In this document: one piece after another, positions 12,301 to 20,476 of the stretch
How the letters are laid out: each line of letters begins with the position of its first letter
Numbering within the stretch: position 1 is the stretch's first letter
Virus record (IMG/VR): IMGVR_UViG_3300038954_000699
Coordinates: 1-23,921 of that record
Reading direction: 5' to 3' (one strand)
From: a virus
Length of the DNA stretch: 23,921 nucleotides
Position numbers and translations under genes: made by a program
The notes under the pieces: model-generated
What the model was told of the DNA's origin: nothing
Seen by the model: only the letters and a program-made list of their open reading frames with translations
Database searches by the model: none

Positions 12301-12960
12301 ATGGGAATGAATGTTTCGAAGGGGAATATGTATGCGTTTGTAACGCATACGTTCAATACGGTCAAAGGGGTTTGCCCGCATGATTGTTCGTACTGTTATA
12401 TGAAGCGATGGGGGAATCTCAAGAAGGTGCGGTTGGATGAGCGTGAGTTCGGAACGGATTTGGGGGCGGGGAATTTCGTTTTTGTGGGGTCGAGCTGCGA
12501 TATGTTTGCGGATGCTATTCCGACGGGGTGGATCGAGAGGACGATGGCGTATCTGAAGACGTTCGATAACCGGTATTTGTTTCAGAGCAAGAACCCGGTG
12601 CGGATGTTGGGTTGGGTTGATCCGGACGAACTTGATGCTGTTGTTTGCACAACGATTGAAACAAACCGTTGGTATCCAGATATTATGAAAAACTCTCCCA
12701 CGCCAGACTTACGAGCTGATGCGATGTCCATGCTGCCGCTTGAGCGGTATGTGACGATCGAGCCGATTATGCGGTTTGATTTGGATGAGTTGGTGGATAT
12801 GATTCGACATAGCGGGGCGGTTTCGGTGAATATTGGTGCTGACAGCGGCGGGAATGGGCTGCCTGAGCCGAGTGCTGATGAGGTCTTGGCGTTGATTGAG
12901 CGCCTGGAGCGGTTTGTGGTTGTGCGGCGGAAACCCAATTTGCAGCGGTTGTTGGTTTAG
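12301..12960 (+). CDS. DUF5131-type (phage Gp37/Gp68-like) radical-SAM-like protein
   Basis: The 219-residue product matches the pattern of the phage Gp37/Gp68 family (DUF5131): a conserved start with THTFN, then C25-x3-C29-x2-C32 (CPHDCSYCY) as in radical-SAM iron-sulfur proteins, and later VFVGSSCDMF and VTIEPIM segments. No activity has been established for this family as far as I know; a radical SAM reaction is inferred from the three-cysteine motif. GGGAG precedes ATG 12301. It starts 22 bases after the last attC core, but no matching attC lies downstream, so it is probably a phage gene and not a sixth cassette. Confidence 0.85.
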   Translation: MGMNVSKGNMYAFVTHTFNTVKGVCPHDCSYCYMKRWGNLKKVRLDEREFGTDLGAGNFVFVGSSCDMFADAIPTGWIERTMAYLKTFDNRYLFQSKNPVRMLGWVDPDELDAVVCTTIETNRWYPDIMKNSPTPDLRADAMSMLPLERYVTIEPIMRFDLDELVDMIRHSGAVSVNIGADSGGNGLPEPSADEVLALIERLERFVVVRRKPNLQRLLV

Positions 12961-12984
12961 CCGGACACGTGTGCGGTTGTGGTC

Positions 12985-13165
12985 TTGAAATGAAGGTGGA
13001 TTTGTGTTAAATTTTAGATAGTTGCGATTTGGGGCGGTTCCCCCCAAGGTCTCCGCCCTGCCGCCCCATTTCCAACGGTACAAAATAGCAGGCCCGATGT
13101 AGTTCGGGCCAGAGTCGGAGTTGAGCGCCCGGCAGTCGATTATGACTGTCGGGCGTTTGTCATTT
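12985..13165 (+). ncRNA. Possible structured small RNA with promoter and terminator-like hairpin
   Basis: The 230-base gap after the DUF5131 gene holds a possible promoter (TTGAAA 12985-12990, 17-base gap, TAAATT 13008-13013). Three stems follow: GGGGCGG/CCGCCCC (13031-13067), GGCCCGA/TCGGGCC (13091-13110), and a 12-base stem CGCCCGGCAGTC with its near complement (13126-13155, one G-U), which is followed by TTTGTCATTT. The row of stems with promoter and terminator-like ends suggests a small RNA or a structured leader for the holin gene. No family is recognised. Confidence 0.5.
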
Positions 13166-13190
13166 AAGCACACAAAGGAAGGTAAGTATC

Positions 13191-13616
13191 ATGAAGGGTC
13201 GTTGGGTTTTGGGTTTGATTGTTGTTTTGCTGGTGGCTGCGTTGGCGTTTGCGCCGATGGCTGAGGTTGAGCCCGGGCAGGTTGATTGGATGGAGCTGAT
13301 CAACACGGTTCTTGGTGTGATTGTTACGTTCTTGGTAACGAAGGCACTGCCGGTTGGTTTGCAGGCTGGCGAGGCATATTTCGAGAAGCTGAAAGCCGAG
13401 ATCGAGGTTCATCGATGGAATACTGCGAAAATCATCGTCGAAAATGCTGTCCGTACTGCTGAACAACTTGGACTTACAGAAGTGATCCGGGATAAGAAGG
13501 AGTATGCTGTCTCGCTGGCGCAAGAATGGCTCAATGGCGCCGGGATCGAGATGGATTTGGCCAGCATTGAGGACATGATCGAGGCTGAGGTGAATAAGCA
13601 GTTTGGGGGAGAGTAA
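13191..13616 (+). CDS. Phage holin, LLH-family-like
   Basis: The 141-residue product has two N-terminal hydrophobic segments (about 5-23 and 36-56) and a charged helical C-terminal half. The pattern AVRTAEQLG, KKEYAVSLAQEWLN, then IEAEVNKQ resembles phage holins of the LLH type (Pfam Phage_holin_6_1). Holins form the membrane lesions that trigger lysis. AAGGAAGG precedes ATG 13191; the flanking CACACAAAGGAAGG is related to a dispersed repeat. No endolysin gene is seen next to it, so a role in a lysis cassette is not proven here. Confidence 0.75.
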   Translation: MKGRWVLGLIVVLLVAALAFAPMAEVEPGQVDWMELINTVLGVIVTFLVTKALPVGLQAGEAYFEKLKAEIEVHRWNTAKIIVENAVRTAEQLGLTEVIRDKKEYAVSLAQEWLNGAGIEMDLASIEDMIEAEVNKQFGGE

Positions 13617-13625
13617 TAGTTGTTT

Positions 13626-13648
13626 GGGGCGATGCGGTGCATCGCCCC
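13626..13648. repeat. GGGCGATGC hairpin repeat, copy 3
   Basis: Ten-base arms, GGGGCGATGC (13626-13635) and its complement (13639-13648), close a GGT loop, as at 6387 and 8772. It lies between the holin stop and the next start. Confidence 0.85.
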
Positions 13649-13685
13649 GACACGATGCACTCAGAATTACATTGTGTGGGGTTTT

Positions 13686-13913
13686 ATGCCTGAGTTTGTT
13701 AATTTGTTGATGCAGATCCCGTTGGTGGGGATTTTTGTTTGGTTCACGCTGAAGATGCTTGAGATTCAGGAGAAGGCGAATCAGGAGCGTGATGAGCAAT
13801 GGAGACGGTTCTTGCAAGATCAGGCGGAGCAGTATAACAAGGGGCTGGCTCGTATTGCCGAAGAGGTGAAGGAGAATACGATCGAGCTGCGCAAGTTGAA
13901 GGAATGTAGCTGA
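13686..13913 (+). CDS. Single-TM coiled-coil protein, possibly holin-associated
   Basis: The 75-residue product has one N-terminal membrane segment (about 4-22, LLMQIPLVGIFVWFTL) followed by a long charged helix (EKANQERDEQWRRFL). This plan is seen in BhlA/UviB-type small holin-like proteins and in other lysis accessories. ATG 13686 has only a weak G-rich site; the upstream extension to 13620 reads through a repeat and is rejected. The stop overlaps the next start (TGATG). Confidence 0.6.
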   Translation: MPEFVNLLMQIPLVGIFVWFTLKMLEIQEKANQERDEQWRRFLQDQAEQYNKGLARIAEEVKENTIELRKLKECS

Positions 13914-15061
13914 TGGCGGGTCAATTTGCTTGTCAAGTTCCGGGATGCGATGAATTGATCGAGTCGAAGCAGGGATATGCTTCGCATTTGAGGGCTCATG
14001 TTCGGAGGGGTGAGATTACGAGCGATGAGTATGAGGCGTTGCGGTCTGATGAAGATAAGCGGGTTTTGCTGAGCCAGGAGGAGGTACGCAGGCTACGGGC
14101 TGAGGCAAGCCGGTGGAAGAGAATTGCCGAGCAGCTTGAGCAGGATTTGGAGTTTATCGATCGGGTGACGGCAATTGTGCAGGATAGTTTGGATGCACTT
14201 CCCCCGGTTGAGCCGCCAAAGATTGTGACGCCTGATGAGTATGTGCAGGATGAGGTGGCTCTCCTGAACCTGAGCGATGTGCATGTAGGCAAGAAGACGG
14301 CAACTTATAACCATCATGTTTTTGAGGTGAGAATGGAGAAGCTGATGCAGGGAATTGCATCGGTGATTTCGATTCAGCGGCATGTGAGACCAATCAAAAA
14401 GATTGTGGTCACGTTCAACGGCGACATTATTGACGCTGAGAGTATTTATCCAAGCCAGGCTGTTGATGGGGTTTCAGCTCATATTCTTGATCAGATTTTC
14501 ACGTATGGCGTTCCAGCGTTTATGCGTTTTTTGGAGTTTTTGTTGGGCTTGTTTGAGGAAGTTGAGATCCACGCCGTTAAGGGCAACCACGGCAACTTGA
14601 ACCCGAGCAAGTGGACTTCGGCAAAGAGTACGAATTGGGATTTGGTTTTTTACCATGCGTTGAAGGTTGCAATGCGCAATCAGGAGAGAATTGACTGGAA
14701 CATCTATGACAATGATTGGAAGGCGATGTTCCATGTGTTTGATTACGGAGTTTTAGCAACGCATGGGGACATGATCCGGATGTATTACAACACGCCTACG
14801 TATGGGATCAGCAGGCAGGCGACCAGGTGGCAGGCGACGTATGATGATTTTGGCTTGGACTTTTTTTTGTTCGGACATTTTCATACGCTGATTTTGCGTG
14901 AGCGGTTCAACCAGGTGCTTTATACGGTGAATGGTAGTTTTGTGACAGATGATGAATTTGCTGAGGAGAAGATGGGTGTGGGAAGTGAGCCTGAGCAGGC
15001 TATTTTTGGAATTCATCCGGAGCGAGGTTGGACGTGGAGTTATCCGTTGCAATTGGTCTGA
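13913..15061 (+). CDS. Calcineurin-like metallophosphoesterase with N-terminal zinc finger
   Basis: The 382-residue product has all metal-binding motifs of calcineurin-like phosphoesterases: D122-x-H124 (DVHVG), GD171 (GDIID), N225-H226 (GNHG), H284 (THGD) and GH322-F-H324. Before it are a C2H2 zinc finger (residues 7-28: two Cys, then H25 and H29 region, CQVPGCDEL and HLRAH) and a coiled-coil stretch (about 50-90). Similar enzymes in phages act on nucleic acid ends or nucleotides; the zinc finger suggests DNA binding. It sits between lysis-type and packaging genes, so a packaging-linked or host-DNA role is possible. Confidence 0.88.
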   Translation: MAGQFACQVPGCDELIESKQGYASHLRAHVRRGEITSDEYEALRSDEDKRVLLSQEEVRRLRAEASRWKRIAEQLEQDLEFIDRVTAIVQDSLDALPPVEPPKIVTPDEYVQDEVALLNLSDVHVGKKTATYNHHVFEVRMEKLMQGIASVISIQRHVRPIKKIVVTFNGDIIDAESIYPSQAVDGVSAHILDQIFTYGVPAFMRFLEFLLGLFEEVEIHAVKGNHGNLNPSKWTSAKSTNWDLVFYHALKVAMRNQERIDWNIYDNDWKAMFHVFDYGVLATHGDMIRMYYNTPTYGISRQATRWQATYDDFGLDFFLFGHFHTLILRERFNQVLYTVNGSFVTDDEFAEEKMGVGSEPEQAIFGIHPERGWTWSYPLQLV

Positions 15062-15122
15062 TGGGGATATAAAAGATGGAATGGCTGGCGGGGCAGAGGG
15101 TAGCAGGGTTGGGTTGCCTTGC

Positions 15123-15173
15123 ATGGAAATTGGTGTCTGGCAGAGCACGTTAGCTTGCGCCAGCCACTTCCAT
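15123..15173 (+). repeat. Hairpin before the small terminase gene
   Basis: ATGGAA, TGG and CTGGC (15123-15141) pair with GCCAG, CCA and TTCCAT (15159-15173) with small bulges. It lies in the 135-base gap after the phosphoesterase and may be a regulatory or packaging-site structure; the role is unknown. Confidence 0.5.
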
Positions 15174-15196
15174 CGAAATTGGGGATAAAGGTATTT

Positions 15197-15832
15197 ATGA
15201 AGAAGTTTGATTGGGATTTTATTGAGCAGCTTTCGCTGGGGTTGGATGTTGAGGAGGTGGAGACGGAGGACTCGGCGCTTTCTCGGGAGGAGGTGCTGAG
15301 GCGGAGTGAGCAGGCTCGGCGGGCGCTGGAGCATGGCGAGCATTGGGGCGAGGATGCGCCTAAGTGGATGCGGCATTATCTCAAGCTGGGGGAGATGGGG
15401 TATCCATGGCGGGTGGCTGTTTATATTGCTTGGGCAGCTTCTCCGAGACAGGAACGATGGCCAGAAACGAAAGAGGACTTGGCGACGCAGGTTTTGGGTT
15501 TGAAGAGCGCCCGGCAGATTTATAAGTGGCGAAAGAAGTATGAGGGGATCGATCAGGCGATCACGATGATGCAGGCAGCTCCGCTGTTGGAGCACCGAGC
15601 GGATATTTATGAGGCATTGGTGAAAGTGGCTTCGGACCCGGATTATAAGGCCAACCCCGACCGGAAGCTGGCTCTGGAGATGCTGGGGGATTACACGCCG
15701 CGGGCCAAGATTGGACGTGACTTTGAAACGATGTCGGATGATTTGAGCGAGTTGAGCGAGCGTGAGCTGGATACGCTGAGCAAGGCGCTGGGGATTGAGA
15801 TGGTTGATTTGCTCGAGGATGGTGAGGCGTGA
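15197..15832 (+). CDS. Terminase small subunit-like protein
   Basis: The 211-residue product directly precedes the large terminase and overlaps it by 4 bases. The region about 70-125 (WRVAVYIAWAASPRQ, TKEDLATQVLGLKSARQIYK, WRKKY) has the pattern of the phBC6A51-type helix-turn-helix found in small terminases, which bind the packaging site and start DNA loading. The ATG at 15197 follows AAAGG by 5 bases. The identification depends on this pattern and on gene order. Confidence 0.7.
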   Translation: MKKFDWDFIEQLSLGLDVEEVETEDSALSREEVLRRSEQARRALEHGEHWGEDAPKWMRHYLKLGEMGYPWRVAVYIAWAASPRQERWPETKEDLATQVLGLKSARQIYKWRKKYEGIDQAITMMQAAPLLEHRADIYEALVKVASDPDYKANPDRKLALEMLGDYTPRAKIGRDFETMSDDLSELSERELDTLSKALGIEMVDLLEDGEA

Positions 15833-17376
15833 CGGTTGCCGTTGCTCAGGGAAACAAGCAAGGTATGGCTTTGGCTGCTGACCGGGTGCTGCGGGAGCGG
15901 GCAAGGCGTTATTTGATTGATTTTGCTACGTATGTAGCGCCCTGGTATGAGCCTGCTCCGCACCATGTTTTGTTGGCGAAGTATCTGGAAAAGGTGGAGA
16001 CGTATATTCGAACGGGGGGCAAAGAGGGGATTGGGCGTTTGTTGATTTTTATGCCGCCACGCCACGGCAAAACGGAGATGGTGAGCCGGTTATTCCCTGC
16101 TTGGTTGTTGGGGCGTTTGCCTGACAGCCGGGTGATGTTGACGAGTTACGGCGCTGATTTGGCGAATAAGAACAGCAAGGCAGTGCGAGATTATATTTTG
16201 GGTCAACGGTATCAGGCTGTTTTTGGGGTGAATTCTTCGGTGGATGTGCCGGTGATGATGAGCGATGACAGCCGAAGCGTGCAGAGCTGGGAGCTTGCTT
16301 CTCCACATCGGGGCGGGTCGGTGGCTGCCGGTGTTGGCGGTGCTTTGGTTGGGATGGGTGCTCATCTGTTGGTTCCGGATGACTTGTTCAAAAACCGCAA
16401 GGAGGCGGAAAACCAGGGACACAGAGATGTGGTGTGGGAGTGGTGGCGGAGTGCGGCGTATACCCGCCTGGAAAAAGGCGGCGCTGTTGTGGGAATGATG
16501 ACACGGTGGCACCCGGATGATTGGGCTGGCAGGCTGTTGAAGGCGATGGCAAATGACCCGCTGGCGGATGAGTATGTGGTGTTGAGTTTGCCTGCACTGG
16601 CAGAAACGCCCGATAAGGAGGATGAGCGCAGCCGGGTTGAGTTTTTACAAGACGGGATTTGGCCGCCTGAGCGGGATCCACTGGGGAGGGAGGCAGGTGA
16701 TCCGCTGTGGGGGGACAAGTATGACCGTGATGCGCTGGATCAGTTTCGGGCGAATGTGGGGTTGTATGAATGGGCTGCTCAGTATCAGCAGAGGCCGTAT
16801 TTGCGTTCGGGTGAGTTTTTCAAGCGGGAATGGTTCCAGGTAGTGGATTCCGGCCCGAAGCCTGATGATGTAAGAGCAAGGGTGCGTTATTGGGATAAGG
16901 CGGCATCGGGTGGGGGCGACTATTCGGTGGGCGTTTTGATGTCGGTGACGAGGGACGGATTTTATTACGTGGAGCATGTGGCACGGGGTCGATGGACGCC
17001 GGGGAAGCGTGACGCTGTGATGGTTGAGACGGCGTTGATGGATAAGCGGCGAGATGGTCCAAGGATGACGACGTGGCATCAACAGGATCCGGGCAGTGCG
17101 GGGAAGGACAGCGCCGAGGCGACGAATCGGAAGTTGGCTGAGGCGGGTGTGCGGGCTCGGTTTGAGCCGGTAACTGGGAATAAGGAAGTGCGGGCGGATC
17201 CGTGGAGCAGTATGTGCCAGGCGGGGAAGGTTCGTTTGGTTCGCTCGGGATGGAACAGTGAGTTCGTTGAGGAGCATGTGGCTTTTCCGAAAGGGAATTA
17301 TGACGACCAGGTGGATGCGGCCAGCAGTGCTTTTAGCGAGTTGGCGAAGCCGGTACGGGAATCGAAGATTTTATGA
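15829..17376 (+). CDS. terL: Terminase large subunit
   Basis: The 515-residue product is the packaging motor: an ATPase joined to a nuclease. The Walker A motif reads PPRHGKTE (76-83, K81), and the Walker B motif LLVPDDL has D184-D185. The RNase H-like nuclease has D356 (RYWDKAA) and the C-terminal DDQVD with D492, D493 and D496. This fits the terminase_6C/psiM2-like type. The start is GTG 15829, overlapping the small subunit stop (GTGA); ATG 15862 is an alternative, but the conserved part begins later. The end overlaps the portal start by 4 bases. Confidence 0.93.
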   Translation: MTVAVAQGNKQGMALAADRVLRERARRYLIDFATYVAPWYEPAPHHVLLAKYLEKVETYIRTGGKEGIGRLLIFMPPRHGKTEMVSRLFPAWLLGRLPDSRVMLTSYGADLANKNSKAVRDYILGQRYQAVFGVNSSVDVPVMMSDDSRSVQSWELASPHRGGSVAAGVGGALVGMGAHLLVPDDLFKNRKEAENQGHRDVVWEWWRSAAYTRLEKGGAVVGMMTRWHPDDWAGRLLKAMANDPLADEYVVLSLPALAETPDKEDERSRVEFLQDGIWPPERDPLGREAGDPLWGDKYDRDALDQFRANVGLYEWAAQYQQRPYLRSGEFFKREWFQVVDSGPKPDDVRARVRYWDKAASGGGDYSVGVLMSVTRDGFYYVEHVARGRWTPGKRDAVMVETALMDKRRDGPRMTTWHQQDPGSAGKDSAEATNRKLAEAGVRARFEPVTGNKEVRADPWSSMCQAGKVRLVRSGWNSEFVEEHVAFPKGNYDDQVDAASSAFSELAKPVRESKIL

Positions 17377-19583
17377 ATATTTTGCAGCGAGTGGGCAGTT
17401 TGTTGGGCAAGCAGCCGAGTAAGCGGGATATGGTTTTGCGTCCAGCGTGGCAGCGGCATTTTTGGGCTCCGTATGATGAGTTTGAGGATGTGGTTGAGTA
17501 TGGGTACAAGAAGAATGCCACGGTGTTTGCATGCATGACGGTTTTGAGCTGGGCGTTTCCGGAGCCGGAGTTGTGGCCGTGGGAGCGGGGGGATCGGAAT
17601 GAGTATCGAATTTTGCAGGGACATCCGCTGCGGGCGTTGATGCGCCAGCCGAATTTGGATATGGGCGAGGTTGAGCTGTTTCAGTTTGCGATTACGTACG
17701 CCCCCCTGGGGGGGAATGCCTATTTTTGGAAGCAGCGGGATCAGGCTGAGCGGGTGAAGGCGCTGTGGCCGCTGCACGACGGCCAGATTACGCCGGTTCC
17801 GGGGATGACGACGAGTGAGGGTTTTACGGCGTATTATGTTTTGGATGTGCCTGGAGACAATGAGCAGTACAACCCGTTTGGTTTGGATCGGCATGATGAT
17901 ATGCCCGGGGTGGCTATTCCGAAGAGTGAGATGATCCATTGGAAGTGGATGATCGACCCGAGCCATCCGCACCGGGGGATGGGGGCGTTGGAGGCGAGCG
18001 CCGGGGATGTGGCGGTTGGGAATGAGATTCGGGATTATATTTACAGTTTCTTGAAGAACGATGCGACTCCGCCGATTGTGGTGACGCTGGTGGAGGGGGA
18101 TGAGCTGACGGAGGATAAGGCGGAGCGGCTGCGGGAGCAGTGGGTGCAAAGCGGCGGGGGCGATAAACGGGGGATGCCACGGTTTTTGGAGGCGGGGATG
18201 GGGGTGGAGCAGTTGATGTTCAGCCTGCGGGAGATGGAGTTCGGCGAGCTGCGGGATGGTCCGGACAGCTCTATTTGTATGGGGTTTCATATCCATCCGA
18301 GTGTGGTGGGGACGCTGGCGGGGTTGAGCAGTAGCACGTTTAGCAGCGATTACAGTGAGGCGAATAAGGCGCTGGCTGAGCAGACGTTGATTCCGCTGTG
18401 GCGGAGTTTGGCGAGTGAGTTCGAGCAGAGCCTGACGGGCGAGATTGGGTACGGTGATGACCTGGTGGTGCGGTTCGATTTGAGCCAGGTGCGGGCGCTG
18501 CAAGAGAGCGAGAAGGATATTGAGGAACGGTTGGGGAGTGCGTTCGACCGGGGCGGGATCACCCGGGCTGAGTACCGGCGGGGGATGGGGTATGACGCTG
18601 ATGAGGCGGATGAGGTTTATAAGGAAAATTTGGCCAGTATTTGGGTGCCGCGTGGGAAGCTAAGGGAGTATGATCCGGAGCTTTTGGGGGCGGAGGAGGA
18701 GAGGCAGGGGGGAGAAGAGGGGTCAGAGGAACCAGAAGAACCAGAGGAGGGCGCCAGATCTCTTGATCTGGCGTGGCGAGACGGCGTAAAGGATGACGCC
18801 TTCTCGCGCAAGGCGGCAGCACGGATGTTTTCTGAAGGCGTGGGGGTGAGTTTGCGGCGGGCTCGGCGGCGGTTGGAGTCGAGGATGGCGGAGGAGGTGG
18901 AGGCGTATTTTGGGCGGTTGGCGAATTCTGTTGTGTCAAGGGTTCGGAAGGGCAATTTACCACAAAGGCACAAGGGACACAAAGTGAGAGCAGATGATTT
19001 GATTACGGCGGGGGATGGGGAGGTGCTTGAGGCGCTGGTGAAGCGGTTTTATGTGGCGATTGCGGAGGCGAGTTGGGATACGATTAACCTTTCGCTGGGG
19101 GTGGAGGTTGCTTTTGATGCGGCCAACCCGGCGGTGACGAAGGTTTTGGGGGTGGCGGGCGACCGGGTGAAGGATATTTTGGATACGGCCAAGGATGCGC
19201 TGCGGGATACGCTGCAATACGGGCAGGAGAACGGTTGGGACGTGGATATGCTGGTTGCAGGGGATCCTGAGGCGGGTGTGCCCGGTATTCGGGATGTGGT
19301 GGCGGAGACGTATAAGAATCGACACAGAACGATTGCAAGGACCGAGTTAGGACTGGCACAGAATGCGGTGGCGGTGAATCGCTATGATGAGGCGGGGGTG
19401 CAGCAGGTTTTGGTTCTGGATGATGGGTTCGATAACAGCGACGAGAATTGTGTGTGGATCAGCGGGAAGGTGAGGCCGCTGGCGTGGACGAAGTCGGATC
19501 ACCCCGGGGAGGGGCCGAGCGGGATCAAGAATCCGCTTCAGCATCCGAATTGTGTGAGGGCGTTTGCGCCTTATTTTGAGTAG
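17373..19583 (+). CDS. Portal protein fused to SPP1 Gp7/Mu F-like head morphogenesis domain
   Basis: The 736-residue protein combines two head proteins. Residues about 25-430 are an HK97-type portal (LRALMRQPN, GNAYFW, MIHWKW, SSSTFSSDYSEANKA). About 590-736 resemble the SPP1 Gp7/Mu gp30 domain (TIARTELGLAQN, then the typical ending HPNCVRAFAPYFE). The linker is acidic and low in complexity (EEGSEEPEEPEE). It contains a translated two-hairpin repeat (residues 460-480, SLDLAWRDG) and a CACAAAGG repeat (about 530-537, PQRHKGHK). The portal forms the DNA gate of the capsid. Start overlaps terL (ATGA). Confidence 0.9.
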   Translation: MNILQRVGSLLGKQPSKRDMVLRPAWQRHFWAPYDEFEDVVEYGYKKNATVFACMTVLSWAFPEPELWPWERGDRNEYRILQGHPLRALMRQPNLDMGEVELFQFAITYAPLGGNAYFWKQRDQAERVKALWPLHDGQITPVPGMTTSEGFTAYYVLDVPGDNEQYNPFGLDRHDDMPGVAIPKSEMIHWKWMIDPSHPHRGMGALEASAGDVAVGNEIRDYIYSFLKNDATPPIVVTLVEGDELTEDKAERLREQWVQSGGGDKRGMPRFLEAGMGVEQLMFSLREMEFGELRDGPDSSICMGFHIHPSVVGTLAGLSSSTFSSDYSEANKALAEQTLIPLWRSLASEFEQSLTGEIGYGDDLVVRFDLSQVRALQESEKDIEERLGSAFDRGGITRAEYRRGMGYDADEADEVYKENLASIWVPRGKLREYDPELLGAEEERQGGEEGSEEPEEPEEGARSLDLAWRDGVKDDAFSRKAAARMFSEGVGVSLRRARRRLESRMAEEVEAYFGRLANSVVSRVRKGNLPQRHKGHKVRADDLITAGDGEVLEALVKRFYVAIAEASWDTINLSLGVEVAFDAANPAVTKVLGVAGDRVKDILDTAKDALRDTLQYGQENGWDVDMLVAGDPEAGVPGIRDVVAETYKNRHRTIARTELGLAQNAVAVNRYDEAGVQQVLVLDDGFDNSDENCVWISGKVRPLAWTKSDHPGEGPSGIKNPLQHPNCVRAFAPYFE
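18752..18807 (+). repeat. Two-hairpin palindromic repeat, copy 6 (in portal gene)
   Basis: Hairpin 1: CGCCAGATC (18752-18760) with its complement at 18765-18773 around TCTT. Hairpin 2: GCGAGA and GGCGT (18776-18787) with ACGCC and TCTCGC (18796-18807). It is read in the same frame as the copies at 7076 and 7519 (SLD-AWR-peptide). Confidence 0.88.
18959..18984 (+). repeat. CACAAAGG-type repeat, copy 2 (in portal gene)
   Basis: ACCACAAAGGCACAAGGG followed by ACACAAAG is translated as PQRHKGHK in the linker of the portal fusion. The motif matches copies at 5075, 20417 and 23611. Confidence 0.8.
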
Positions 19584-19627
19584 TGAGTGGTGAGTAGTGG
19601 GTAGTGGTTAGTGGATGGTGGTGAGTG
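19581..19627 (+). repeat. TAGTGG-type simple repeat after portal gene
   Basis: About seven degenerate units of TAGTGGG, TGAGTGG or TTAGTGG fill the whole gap between the portal stop and the protease start. Confidence 0.75.
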
Positions 19628-20413
19628 ATGGAATATAAAAAATTACCTTTGTTTACGAAGAGGATTGACCCGGAGAGCCGTGAGGTGACGGGTGTTTTTG
19701 CGGTGCACGGGAATATTGATGAGGGCAATGATGTGAGTGTGCCGGGGAGTTTCGGGAAGCGGTTGAAGAATGGGGGCAGGGACCGGGTGCGGTTTTTGTG
19801 GAACCATGATGGTTTCAGTCCGCCGATTGCGAGTATCAAGGATGTGCGGGAGGTGGGGCGGGATGAGCTTCCTGAGAAGGTTTTGCAGTGGGCGCCAGAG
19901 GCGAGCGGCGGTGTGCTGGTGACTCGCAAATATTATGAGGGCGTGCCGCTGAGTGAGTGGGTTTTCAAGGGGATTCAGGAGGGGGATATTAATGAAATGA
20001 GTTATGCGTATGAGCTGCACGATTACCGCATTGAGGAGCTGGAGGAAGAGGGCAAGCGGGTGCGGTATATGCTGGATGTGGAGCTTTTCGATATTAGTGA
20101 TGTGAATTGGGGCATGAACCCCGCTACGGCTGGCGTGAAGGGTCTCCCGGTGGCCGGGATGACGTTTACACAGCATTCGGAATGGGTGGCGACCGCCGTT
20201 GCGGATTATGTGAAGCGGGTGCAGGATCGGCAGGAGTTTCGTGCCCATGAAGGACGCACGATTTCTGGCTCGGTGCAGGAGACGTTGGCCAAGATGGCTG
20301 TGGAGATCCAGGCGATTTTGAAAGCGTGTGAACCGAAGGCGAGCGAGGAGGAGGTGCAGAAGGCGCTGACGAATTATTTGAATTTGGAGGCGCAGTTGGC
20401 TGGGATTGAGTAA
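19628..20413 (+). CDS. HK97-family prohead protease
   Basis: The 261-residue product matches the HK97 prohead protease family (S78-like serine protease), which trims capsid proteins after shell assembly. Conserved points are VTGVFAV, RVRFLWNHD with the catalytic histidine H60, and INEMSYAY with the catalytic serine S125. A DINWG-like DVNWGMNP segment and a helical C-terminal extension of about 90 residues follow, possibly a scaffold. The ATG at 19628 has no strong ribosome-binding site because the gap is a TAGTGG repeat; GTG 19625 is possible. It lies before its expected substrate, the capsid gene. Confidence 0.93.
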   Translation: MEYKKLPLFTKRIDPESREVTGVFAVHGNIDEGNDVSVPGSFGKRLKNGGRDRVRFLWNHDGFSPPIASIKDVREVGRDELPEKVLQWAPEASGGVLVTRKYYEGVPLSEWVFKGIQEGDINEMSYAYELHDYRIEELEEEGKRVRYMLDVELFDISDVNWGMNPATAGVKGLPVAGMTFTQHSEWVATAVADYVKRVQDRQEFRAHEGRTISGSVQETLAKMAVEIQAILKACEPKASEEEVQKALTNYLNLEAQLAGIE

Positions 20414-20416
20414 TCT

Positions 20417-20443
20417 CACCACAAAGGCACAAAGGACACAAAG
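20417..20443 (+). repeat. CACAAAGG-type repeat, copy 3 (intergenic)
   Basis: CACCACAAAGGCACAAAGG followed by ACACAAAG lies between the protease and capsid genes. Confidence 0.85.
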
Positions 20444-20476
20444 TTTATTTAGGGAAACAAAGAGAGGGTTAGTGTA

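Noticed and set aside
12301-12960. DUF5131 gene as a sixth integron cassette
   Set aside because: No attC with a GCCCAA inverse core complementary to the TTGGGC start was found downstream to 13190.
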